A program made the position numbers and the translations under genes. The notes beneath the pieces are model-generated. The model did no database searches and was not told the DNA's origin. It saw only the letters and a list, made by a program, of their open reading frames with translations. Positions 48,965 through 59,697 of a stretch of DNA of 64,000 bases are shown one piece after another; the stretch's first letter is position 1; each line of letters begins with the position of its first letter. This DNA comes from Dendrophyllia cribrosa (taxonomy: Eukaryota; Cnidaria; Anthozoa; Scleractinia; Dendrophylliidae). The stretch covers positions 825,001 through 889,000 of the forward strand of contig JAJLRJ010000009.1 of assembly GCA_024195265.1 (NCBI GenBank), in the 5' to 3' direction.

Positions 48965-49083
48965 ATTATTACGTTATGTGTGCGCTGTCTCGTGTTGTGT
49001 TTGAGTATTACGTTAGTGCGCGCTGTCTCGTGTTGTGTTTGATTGTTACGTTAGTGCGCGCTGTCTTGTGTTTGATTGTTACC
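48965..49083 (+). repeat. 38-bp minisatellite, locus 2 (about 3 units)
   Basis: Three units of the tgcgcgctgtctcgtgttgt type; starts at the break of the RT fragment. Confidence 0.9.
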
Positions 49084-49186
49084 GGGGGCCATAATCTGGG
49101 ATGGAGACCGTAACAACATGTCATTTCTTTAGAGCTGCCCCCTGTCACCATGTAAAGGACAATTTGGGCTATTTTTAGCAGAAATT

Positions 49187-49495
49187 GGCCACTCCGAAAA
49201 ATACCATAATACTCTTTTATGTGCAGGCTCAGCCTCGCCGGGGTGTAATTATTCAAGTCTCCTTTGTTAGAATGGCACAATGGAATTCAGAATACATGTA
49301 GGAATGCTAGGACGTAGCATTGTGTCTTCGCATACAAATGTGCACTGTATGCAAATTTCTACGAAGTTGAAGCATAGCACGTGCAGTTCGTGCTGAAAAC
49401 CAAAAAAATTGGAAAAATGAGGCTTACATCAAGTACCACCCAAACCTGCACTTTAAAGAGTATTATGGTATTTTTAATAGTTTCTGGAGTGGGCA
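49187..49495. mobile_element. MITE with ccactcc ends
   Basis: The left end gccactccgaaaaataccat is matched by the right end ...atggtattttt...ggagtgggc. Flanking aattg is present on both sides. The surrounding sequence (gcagaaattg / caattgcgcc) matches an unbroken version at 53635-53660 in the opposite orientation. Confidence 0.7.
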
Positions 49496-49753
49496 ATTGC
49501 GCCATCGCGTTTGACATGCGCGTGTGTCTGCGCGGACGTCACGTTTAAAAAATCCAAAACAATGGCGGCCGAAATTTGTACTTTTAGGTTGGATTTTTCT
49601 CTAAAGTGAGCGCTTTTATAGATTAAGACTCGCACAGAGAACACGATACACTCGATACTAGTTTAGGGAAATTTTGAGTCAAGACATATATCACATGACC
49701 CGCACGAAAAGACCGAAAGGCGCCAAAATTGTGGCGCTGTGCCGGGCGCTTAA

Positions 49754-51985
49754 GGGCCCATTATAGTATTCCGTTGCTAGGTAATGCGGTTGCTATGCAG
49801 AGCTAAATCAAGTACAATTTTACTTCCGGTGAAAGTGACAGGCAGTTTCGCGCGAGAGTCCGTACAAATTCAAAAGTGTCCTAAACAATGCCAAATTTGA
49901 AGTTCGTCTCGTTCAACTCCTGAATTCTTGGTTAGTACTTAAACTTATTTGAAGCTGGATATTTTTCTCTGGAAAGATTCGTCTTGGACTGTTTTCAAGC
50001 TGATTCAAAACGTAGAAATAACTGAAGGAGTAAAAACGCTCAACTGATCAGTTCACAGATATCGGAATTTGCTGAAAGTTTATTTCTACTGCTTCAGTCT
50101 TCGTACCGTTTTTTCGTTTCTTTTTGTCAATGCTGACCAGGTCAACTGCCGAGGAATTCTGGACTGAGAAGTTAGAGGATATATCTGGAGTCAACATCAT
50201 GTGAGTAAGATGTTAACAGTTGCAGAAAAGTGTTCGAGTTTTTGCAATTTCAACGCGAAGCGTAGCGCGTTTGTTTTTCTCGTAGCTACAGTTTTTACGT
50301 ATTTCTCAGGGCGGATTTCTAGTATAAACTTAGAAGCCGTCAAAGTTGTACAGATTTCAACGAAGTGTGAATGAACAAAGTACAGTGAGTTCAAATTTGT
50401 TTGACGGAAATTATTAATAAAAAAAATTATTTTCAATTCGTTTAGTTTTATTACTCATACGTTTTTCCTTCCGTGAAAGATTAACTGCGGGATTAACTGA
50501 TAAATTGTCATTGTGTGTTGATACGATGCAACTTCAGGCAAAAACTTCAGTGAAAAAATAAAAAAAAAACTTCAAATTTAAAAAGTAAGACAGTGCGTTG
50601 TACCTATTGAAAAAAGATGTTTACGTTTTAGATTTATTTTCATTGAATGAAAACAAATTGAAGCATCGATTTAGATGGATTCGGCGCTCTGCTGGTGTTG
50701 CATAAGGTTTCTTGTTATTCAAAACACGGACTTCAACCTTGGACTTTTGTCTTTTGACTTCGCCTATTCTGCCTTCCACTTTAATAATAATCGAGTACTT
50801 CTTAACTGTTTGATTTCTTTCGAGCTATTCCGCCAAAAATGGCCACTTAACTGAGATAACCGTTTGCACATAAAACAAATTAAACGGCGCATAATTTGGG
50901 GCAAACAAAACAAAATAACATTGCATCTTTTCCGTTTCCATCTGTATATGACTTAAAAACATTGCATGTGATAAAATTAGAAGCACAAAACTAATAAGCT
51001 TCTGATAAAACAAATAGGACTGCTCTAATGGCTTTGTTGTTATTTTAGAGGGGGAAAATAATAAGAACTAAATTGAAAAAAAATTGTCGATGGAGGATAT
51101 CTAGTAATTATATTTTTTGCTCCTAAGATTGTCGACTGTTGTTTGAAAAAGAAAGAGAAAGATAAGTTTCTTTCTTTTTTATGTAAGTGCCATACTGCTC
51201 TTCAAATTCAAGAGAAACCGTCTCACAGATGTGTGAGTTACCAGAACAATGCTTTGGACGTTTTGGATTTGAAGGCATTTTCCTGCTCACCCATGCCTGC
51301 TGAAGTGATCGAAGGCTTGTGATCTGACAGGCACAGGCATGGCTCGTTTCTCCTTGTCTGCAAAGAAAGGCAACTTTTTCGAGTGAAGGTTGAAACGTAC
51401 TTCACAAACGATAACCATACTCAACAAATCCTAAGAAATGAAGGTCTTACTTCAAGAGATCGGCAGTTTCCAATTTATAGCACAGGAAGCCCAGGCTGAC
51501 AACAGGCCACCTACTTCCGGTAAAGACAAAGGCGAACCTAACTCGGCGCAAATAGAGGCTAATTTATTTTTAACAAATTCAATCGAAAGATAAAAGATTT
51601 TTCGTGAAACGTAAGCATGCTTTTTGCGAAAAATCAAAAAACAAAATATTAAGACGCAAAAACGTGGTTTTAAGAACACATTTTTCCTCATATTATTTTT
51701 ACTTTTCATCCTTAAAGAAAACGCATGCTTACGTTTTTTTTAAATGGTGTATAAAATCAAATGATGCAAAAAAATTTTAATAAAACTGTAAGTTTCTGAA
51801 GTTACGCTCTTTTTTCTGTTTTGGGTCACGTGACATTGGGCGTGGCCTGATGACGTCACAACCCGAACCACAGGTGTACTTAAAGGTTGCTGTTCAAATT
51901 TGGTCAAATATAAACAAAAATTTGCCGAGCTAGAGCAAACTGATTTTTCCCTAGCAACGGCCTGAAAAGATACTATAATGGGCCC
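49754..51985. mobile_element. 2.2-kb non-autonomous TIR element with TTAA target duplication
   Basis: The ends gggcccattatagta and tactataatgggccc are exact inverted repeats. TTAA flanks at 49750-49753 and 51986-51989. Subterminal ccgttgctagg/ccctagcaacgg is also inverted. No transposase frame inside. TTAA duplication points to piggyBac or Kolobok. Confidence 0.82.
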
Positions 51986-52782
51986 TTAAGTTGAATGAAT
52001 GAAATTAGCGAAGGAGTAAAAGTTAAAAAGTATTTTCTGAGCTGCGATAGTCAGCTAATTCTTGCAGTCATTTCAAGCAAAATGGATCCAGTAAACTGCC
52101 TTAAAGCTATTTTGTTACGCTGGATTGTTAAAAAAGTCTAACGGACCGACCTGAACTGTTTGAGAAATTTATAATTCAACTGACGATGTTCTTGCTTATT
52201 TGTTTGCGGTGTTCATAACGCTGAGATGAAGAAATGGTTCAGTTTGCAGCTTGGAAACAAAAGAACTGACGCATTCATCGCGACTTTCTACAGTGGAAAT
52301 AGAATTGCTCTTTTCTTCAGACTTGTGTGCAACAGTATGCAAACCGCTAATTAAGCTTTTTTAAAAGCTGTTAAAACATTTCTTCAATAATTCTATGACG
52401 TTTCATGCGAAACCGGGATGAATTCAAGGTTTGAATTTTCATCGAGTTGGATTCAGTTCAGTTGGATTGCTTTAAACGTACAGCTGGCATGTCACCTTAA
52501 AATAAGGTAAAGATATTAATTCAATGTTGTCATTATTATTTTGTGGTTTAAAATATTTTTATTCACTTGTTCACCTGTTAAACGAGAAAGCGTAGTTTTG
52601 GCCAATGATGCACCGCATTTAGAATGTGTTCAGATTCATTTGTTTTCGTTATTCCGTTTGTTAGCCATATCAGTTTTGATTTGTAGCTTGATTGGTGATA
52701 ATTGTAGAAGTTTATAGCACAATTTTGCAAGCTTTCTATAAGCTTTACTATATTTGCTTCAATAGTATAAACTAAAGCCGTG

Positions 52783-53003
52783 AGCCTGGTTCACACTAGC
52801 GACATAACGACATAAGAACATGGACATAATGACAAAGAAAAGATCAGTTTTTTCCTTATGTCGTTATGTTTATGTCATTATTTTCCTATTATGTCGTTAT
52901 GTTGTGTTGTTCACACTGGTATCATAAAACATCGATATACGTCGTGTTTTGAATTTGCGTGACCTCACCGTTATGTCGTTATGTCGCTAGTGTGAACCAG
53001 GCT
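52783..53003. mobile_element. 221-bp MITE with ~32-bp TIRs
   Basis: The left end agcctggttcacactagcga runs into cataacgacata; the right end is its reverse complement. The inside repeats gtcgttatgt in both senses. Confidence 0.85.
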
Positions 53004-53629
53004 TTACTGTCAGGGATATATCAGAATGTATTTTTCATAAGCTGTGTCTTCTACTTCTCAAATTAATAAACGCCAGCAAGTTGTAATAGTATCAAATAAG
53101 TTAATGTGTGTTTCAGTGGGTTTTAGCAAACTTGCGCCGGTTGGTGGAAGCGGCCGCGTTGAGAAAATTTCTTATGATAAAAATCAAACCAGCCTGTTCA
53201 GGGACTGGTAAGCCACTTCCATTCGAAGTATTTTAGAGCATTTTTGGCTTGAATTAAACTGGGTCAGTTATCAGTGTTTTCATTTGCGGAAAAATAATTG
53301 AAGCTTAACCAAATGTCGTTAAGTATTTTTGTCCGGGGAAGGTCTTCTGACGGATGTCTCTTAGTTAAGTAAACAAGTATAAAAAAGACCATCAAATGAC
53401 TTTTTCGATAATCTGCACGTTCTGTTAAAAAAGTTAATTATGATTAATCTGACACCAGTGTCTATTCTGTTAAGTGTACGGTATATAAAAATTATTTTTG
53501 TCGTTTCAGTCACTTTGTTTCAGTAAACTTGTAGCGTCCACGTAAAAACTTTATTTGCAATCAACAAGACCGAAAGACTTTTATTTTCCATATAAGGTAG
53601 TATGTGCGCGCGCTCTCATTGTGTCAAGG

Positions 53630-53705
53630 GTGGCGCAATTTCTGCTAAAATAGCCCAACACGTCCTTAACATGGGTTTGCGTGGGCTCCACGCTTACGGT
53701 CTCCC
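53630..53705 (-). repeat. inverted partner of 49085-49187
   Basis: The minus strand reads gagaccgtaagcgtgg, then ggacgtgttgggctatttta and gcagaaattg, matching gagaccgtaacaac, ggacaatttgggctattttt and gcagaaattg at 49.1 kb. Confidence 0.65.
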
Positions 53706-53823
53706 CTGTTGTTAGTGCGTACTGTCTCGTGTTGTGTTTGATTGTTACGTTAGTGCGCGCCATCTCGTGTTGTGTTTGATTATTACGTAAGTGCGCGCTG
53801 TCTCGTGTTGTGTTTGATTGTTA
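53706..53823 (+). repeat. 38-bp minisatellite, locus 3 (about 3 units)
   Basis: Same unit as at 41.7 and 49.0 kb; followed by gtataggtaat as also seen near 45.25 kb. Confidence 0.9.
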
Positions 53824-54091
53824 GTATAGGTAATTGAAAAACTCACTCGTGCAAATTAATCCCAAATTGAACGAGAAAACTGTATGATTTACTTATTAAT
53901 AATTATACATGAAAAAATTTGCATCCTTGTTTGTTTGGAATTTTTTTTTCTTTTTTTTGGCAAAAAAAAAGAAAAATTTTTTTTTTTTTTTTCGATTTGT
54001 AATTTGCACTGGTGTTACACTTTTTGCACCGGTGTTACACGTTTTGCACTGGTTTTACACTTGAACTGTACGGTGGCCCATATCTGCAAAA

Positions 54092-54252
54092 CACAACAAC
54101 AAATTCGTTAAACACAAATCAAAATTCACTAAACACAACAACGAATTCGTTAAACACAAATCAAAATTCACTAAACACAACAACGAATTTGTTAATTTAC
54201 TAAACACAACAACAAATTCGTTAAACACAAATCAAATTTCACTAAACACAAC
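54092..54252 (+). repeat. 42-bp tandem repeat, about 4 units
   Basis: Unit aacacaacaacgaattcgtt plus aaacacaaatcaaaattcacta; the third unit lacks 13 bp. The NTNQNSLNTT ORF is its translation. Confidence 0.9.
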
Positions 54253-54363
54253 ACAGAAGTGATATAATTCATGACATTTATACAACGTGCGAACCCAACA
54301 TTTGTCAACCGCTGACGCAACGCGCCTAGTAAAGGTTAACTGTTCGGTTACTGCAGTGCGAAG

Positions 54364-54660
54364 ATGGATGGTTTTCTGAAGTGCTTGTATTGCTAAGAAG
54401 AGCTTGAGACCACGTTTGGGTTTTGTTTCAGATGTGGAGCAGCTGTCGATAAAGAGGAGGCTCTCATGCGTTATTATTTCGAGCGTGTATGTCATCACTC
54501 GGTCATTTTATAGTACCACGCATTGAAATGCCTATGTATGCGGACCTTTCACAACAGACTTCGAGAGTGTGGACTGAGAAGAAGGGATACGAATACTGAC
54601 GATAGGGATTTACACCAGGCTACCCAACAAGAATTAGATTGGCCGGGTTGTATGAGGGGG
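54364..54660 (+). pseudogene. fragment of an integrase-like transposon protein N-terminus (tentative)
   Basis: Frames give MDGFLKCLYC, a stop, then TFGFCFRCGAAVDKEEALMR, and after a shift RTFHNRLRECGLRRRDTN and QELDWPGC. A C-x2-C/C-x2-C ribbon followed by a helix-turn-helix-like FHNRLRECGLRRR and 'DGPGC' recalls integrase-like proteins common in coral genomes. It contains a stop and a frameshift and is cut off by the G tract at 54656. Identification rests on memory of the motif order only. Confidence 0.4.
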
Positions 54661-55100
54661 GGGGGGGGGGGGGGGGGTACTCCCATATATAAGATATATA
54701 GGTATGTGCAGCTGTGAAGGTTTTCAGGCAGTTTAGTCTGGGATAGGGTATACTAATCAGAGATTCTTTGTCTAGAACAGGGTATCATTTTCCGCGAAAC
54801 TGATCAGTTGCGTGAAGAATTTAGCCAAGACAAGGTTTACTGGCAAATGGCATTTAAAAATCGGTACGGCGGGCAATACGGCATTTTCACTGACCCCTGT
54901 TAACTAATAACTGTGATAGTGAACGAGTTTCAGGAAAATAGCGAGTCTGGAATAGGTCAAGGATAGGGTAGGGTTTTTCGGTGTTTAGTCTAGAATAGAG
55001 TTGCAAAATGAAGCTAAAATGGGCTAGTATAGGTTGAGGGTCTCAGAGTCCCAGCGGCACACCCCCACCCAAACCTTTGCAGAGTACCCGGCGGGGGGTA
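54656..55100. mobile_element. element with poly-G terminus
   Basis: Begins with G22 then tactcccatatat and ends ...gagtacccggcggggggta, so the ends are roughly inverted. Internal gggatagggta/ctagaatagagt-type blocks repeat. Some G tracts in this window are therefore terminal parts of such elements. Confidence 0.5.
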
Positions 55101-55384
55101 TCGAGCAATGTGGCACTGCCTTCATTCAAAATTCCCACCTAAGGCTCTCACCCCTGTGGTAGATATATTTCTTTAAAGACTTATAGTCGATAGAAGTGTA
55201 GTGAACACTGCGGATGAACTAAGCATACACATGAAACCAACGAAGGGGTCGCCAGTCAGCGACGAACCACTATAAAAGCGGACAGTTTGAGAAAGTCTAG
55301 GGTGGAGGTACCCATGTAGGTACTAAAAGTGCCTGTAATTGATGTCGTGAAGAGAAAATAGGCCATTCCATTTAATATCCGCAT

Positions 55385-55400
55385 CCCCCCCCCCCCCCCC
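55385..55400. repeat. poly-C tract, 16 bp
   Basis: Uninterrupted C16, followed by T and C5. Confidence 0.9.
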
Positions 55401-55593
55401 TCCCCCATTGAGGAACAATTATGAATTGTACCCCTTAGGAAAAAAGATCAAAGTGCCGACACAGAAGGGAAGATGTTTTTGATTGATAGAAGCTACCGAC
55501 ACAGCTACCCCTTCAGAAATGACTCTTGAACCAGGGGCGTAGCCAGGAATTTTTTAGAAGTACGCACCATCCCTGTTTTTAATTGTTACGTTA

Positions 55594-55979
55594 AGCTGCT
55601 GTTACACGTAGCAATTTTCCCTGCAACTTGTCTCGCAAAAAAATTGTTGCAAGTTGCACGTACAATGTTACACGTTACAATTGTGATGCAACTTGTCTCG
55701 CGAAAAAAATTGCGTTAGTTAAAATGACGCATCTGTTAACTAAAGAGTGGCGAAACAAGTTGCAAGAGCCTGCAAGAGCCATGTTACACGTATTTTTGTT
55801 GTGCAACTTGAAGAAAATTGTTGCAGAAAGTAGAAAACGATTCAACTTTTCTTGCAACTTAAAAAAACAAAAATTCAGTTGCATGAAGGTGTGTTACACG
55901 TCAAAATCGTGCGTGCAACTTGCAACAATTTTTTTTGCGAGACAAGTTGCACAAAAAATTGTTACGTGTAACAGCAGCT
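55594..55979. mobile_element. Harbinger-like MITE inserted into a minisatellite unit
   Basis: Long near-perfect TIRs (about 65 bp, beginning agctgctgttacacgta) are flanked by TTA at 55591-55593 and 55980-55982. Removing the element and one TTA restores gttacgttagtgcgcgctg of the 38-bp minisatellite. A 3-bp TTA/TAA duplication is typical of PIF/Harbinger. Related blocks occur at 3484-3862. Confidence 0.88.
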
Positions 55980-56020
55980 TTAGTGCGCGCTGCCTCGTGT
56001 TGTGTTTGATTATTACGCAG
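55980..56020 (+). repeat. 38-bp minisatellite, locus 4 (one unit, split by the MITE)
   Basis: ttagtgcgcgctgcctcgtg then ttgtgtttgattattac; its left half is aattgttacgtta at 55581-55593. Confidence 0.85.
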
Positions 56021-59000
56021 TGTAGGCGCCAGAAGCAGCATTGCCTAAACGTCTAGTTTCATTTAAAAAATTTTTACAGCGTTAAACTTAACACTTTTTA
56101 TGTAGGCGCCATTGTTTTTCTCAAAGCTTTGCGTGTATTGACTTGCGTCAGCAGTAGTATTTGTAGAGGGCGCGCAAACTCTGTGAGTCAGCTAACAGGT
56201 TTACCATCCTCAGTTTGTGTGGTGTGCTATGCATCTGTTATGAACGTATCGGTCTATTGGACTAGCCTTATTAAAGGCGAAATAAGGGCTCTTAAAACTG
56301 CTGAAAATGAAATATAAACTCTCCAAACCTCTTCCATGTTGTTTAGCTTTGTTTTTCTGTGTTTGTTTTGGGGAGTTGAGGCTTGCGAAACCGTTTTTTG
56401 AAAATAACGGTTCGACTCGCTCAAAAGTAAAGGAAGAAAAAAATGGATGTACGGGCGGTTGAAATCAGCACTCAAGCTGTTGACATATGTCAATCATCAT
56501 AATCAAAGTGCAAATTTGCACTTCTGATATGACATAGCTTCTTAGATCGTAAAAGGGAAGCATTTGCTGTTTACGTCTTTTGTAAGAAAAGTGGAAAATA
56601 CGAAAATAGCACGTCATTTTAACGTGAATTTATTTTTTGACAAAACTTAAAAATACCCACCATCATTTTATTTTAAAAATAGGGTTCCCCTTCCACATTA
56701 AACTTCCACATTAACATGATAGCAAGAAAGGAACAAAAAGCTATAGAAGTATCCTTGGCAAATCTATTCTTGTGAATCTGGTTTTTATGCTCTTTTTGTG
56801 CTATCAATCATAATTCACTTTTTTATGAAAAAGTAGAATTGCTGGGCCCCTTTTCCTGATTTAAAATAATGTACACCTTTGCAAACCTTCAGCCACCTTT
56901 TTAGAAAGGTCAGAAGAGCCATATTCTTTCGAGAAGATTTATGCAGCTGAAGTACCGCTGAAGTAAGCTTAAGCATTATAATTTTTTTTATTTTTAGTTG
57001 TCGTTATCTTTTAATAGTCATTTCATTTGTAATATATTATGGTTGCCGATCAGTGAAATAAAATGTATGTTATGTAACATTGCCAAAACGTCGGCTTTCA
57101 ATTAAAATGGGAACCGCTAAAGTAAGTTCTGATTCGTCTTCAGTTTCACTATTTCATGCTGCCTGAACAAATATAACTTTAAAATCATTAACGAATCGTT
57201 TTCTCCATAAAACGATATTTTTATTTCAGTATGTATGTATAATATAATTTTTTGACTATGCATAAAATATAATCTTTTCGACAAAAGTGCCAATGCCGGT
57301 CAGTTATTTTGCTGCAAATTAAGTCAGGATTCTCGACTAGTCGGCCATCTGACAGTGGTTGTTTTTAAACATGCAACAGGAGAAGGAAGCCGGAAACTAA
57401 ATTACCTCCTTATTCATTGGTTTGGGCTCGGTACGTGACGGTTTATCACGTGCGAATCGTCGCAACGCTTACGTTTCATTCAGCTGTCAAGTATTATTTG
57501 TGAATTATAACGAAACTACTTCAATCGTTAGGGATGTCAAAAATAATTTTAGCATTTTTCTTTATTTTGAGTTTCACGCCGTGACACGTTGGTTAAAACC
57601 GTAGCTTCGCGGATCATGTTAGCTGCCAAGGAGACTGGAAAGAAACGAGAGTTTTTTAAAATTTACTTTCCGTGAATTAGCAATGTTTTGGCTGAATCGA
57701 AAACAGCTTAAACGCTTGCAGGTAGAAAATGCCAGTGTGATAATCTCAATGCTTGGTTTTGAAATGTGATTTTTACTACCCATCCTTATCTCCCAGATTG
57801 TGGAAGACACGTGACCAGCCTCTGGGTCTTTCTTCCCTCGCTCCCTTGGCTTAAGTTCGAATACGGTGGAACGTTTACTATCTTTTCGCTACTTACATGG
57901 GTTTAATGGTAGTACCTCGTAATCTCGTTCACGTTTCAAGCAATCCAGAATCTCTATGCTCATCTCATGAATCTATGTTATGGGTTGTTTTGTAACTTTT
58001 TTTGTCTCATGGGTATAGTTTGGGAGGAAATAGTTTTTCTCATAAGAAATATTGATGATTGAATGAAGTTTTCAAATTAGAATTTGTAGTTAACAGTTAA
58101 TAAATGAACGCCAAAATAGTCCACTATCAACCTGGGGTGCTCTTGCGTGGGCATCAACTGTCTGGTGATTCCAAAAATCATTTTCTTTTTTCTATGCCTT
58201 CTTTAAACCTCTTGAAATTTCATTGAAATTCAGGTGTACTCCCGTCTTAAGGGGACACTTCTCCTGGTCTCGGCCGGCAAAATGCTCATATAATCTTTGT
58301 AATTATCACCTCTATTAATGGGACACCCCAATAAAAAGGGACACTTCTCCTTTTCTAACAAGCGAGCGTATATAGAGTCTACGTAAGGTCGGTCACCGCT
58401 CAAGGTAGAGCCCAGGCCTAAACGAGTCGAAAGTGCCTGGGACAGTGTAATTAAAGTGTGAACGTGTCTATCCCTCAATCTGCAAATTAAGATTTGGAAG
58501 TTAGGGAAGTTTTTTTTTGTACTAAAATATCATTTTGTAATGTATTTTTTTGACGGTTTATACTTTCGAATGCTCCCAAAATTACCGGTTATTGGGTATG
58601 CATCTCAGACCGAAAGTCTCAAGAAGAAATTTAACACCTGCATGCTAAGTAGATATTTTTCCGTGTCCGGTCACGACATATAATTTCTGCAGTGATTCCA
58701 AAAGAGGATACTTTGTTAATTCTAAAAATATCAAGTATTAAATTTTAAATTATCCTTGTGAGCTTTAACTTACTGATGGCATGGAAAATTTAAAATTAAA
58801 ACTACGGACAAGCTCAAAAATGCGGTTGTAATAAAGTCCAATGATAAAGTCTGTCGAATCAGGCGGCTGTAATAAAGTACTCGTTTCATATCAATAATAG
58901 TACGTACTCCTCTCTTCCTTCCTCTTTTATGGCGGCAAACTAAAACAATTCCTGTTAATTCAAAGTAATACGCTTAGCAGAATTAGTGGTCACGGATTCG

Positions 59001-59559
59001 CAGAATTTTAAGGGCGTTGTGTAAAAAATGTATCGGAAATTCAGTGCCGTGAACTAAACTAAAAAAAGCCCAAAATGTGACATGTAGCGAGCCCGGAAGC
59101 CGGAACAAATCTAGCTACAGATCGTAACTTTTCCAAGTAGAGATAACTAATGTCAATAAAATAGAAATCTCTGATCAATCTGTAATAAAAATAAAAACAA
59201 TTCTTTAAGAATCATATTTTTATGGATTTTGGAGACTTGAAGTGTATATTGTAATATCCTTGACAAAAATGGCGTGAAGAATTTTAAAATAAACTAATGT
59301 TATTGGTCCTGAGAGATCGTGCCGTCACTTTGTCGGTCTTTCTTACAAGCCGGTTATAGGAAGTCCCCATCGACATGTGCTTCAACATTGCTAAAACGAT
59401 AAAAATATGAGGAATTCTCCTTTATTGGTGTAGAAACTGACCCGGTAAATACAGGTCAAGGCGATGAAACGAGAGAACAAATTTATCGAGTGAAGTAATA
59501 ACGAAAAAAATGTATTTTTCCGATTCTATGCACATGAACCAAATTTGGATCGCTTTTTC

Positions 59560-59568
59560 CTATATAAG
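59560..59568 (+). promoter_or_regulatory. TATA box of prepropeptide gene B
   Basis: ctatataag, 138 bp before the ATG (129 bp in copy A). The surrounding promoter sequence is conserved between copies. Confidence 0.6.
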
Positions 59569-59697
59569 TGTCGCCATGATTAACTTGAACATTGAGTTCT
59601 TGAATCCTCTTGAGAAGACAAAACAACACATTAACAAGTGTACAGAGTGCACAAGTAAAGTAGTACTTTTGTTAAGACTATCCGAAAAAAAGAAGAC

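Larger units (their letters stand above)
41211..58499. other. repeat-rich interval between the duplicated genes
   Basis: About 17 kb without a supportable host gene. Minisatellites, palindromes, TIR elements and short transposon-protein fragments, listed separately, cover much of it. 56.1-58.4 kb is plain AT-rich DNA in which I see no structure. Confidence 0.7.
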
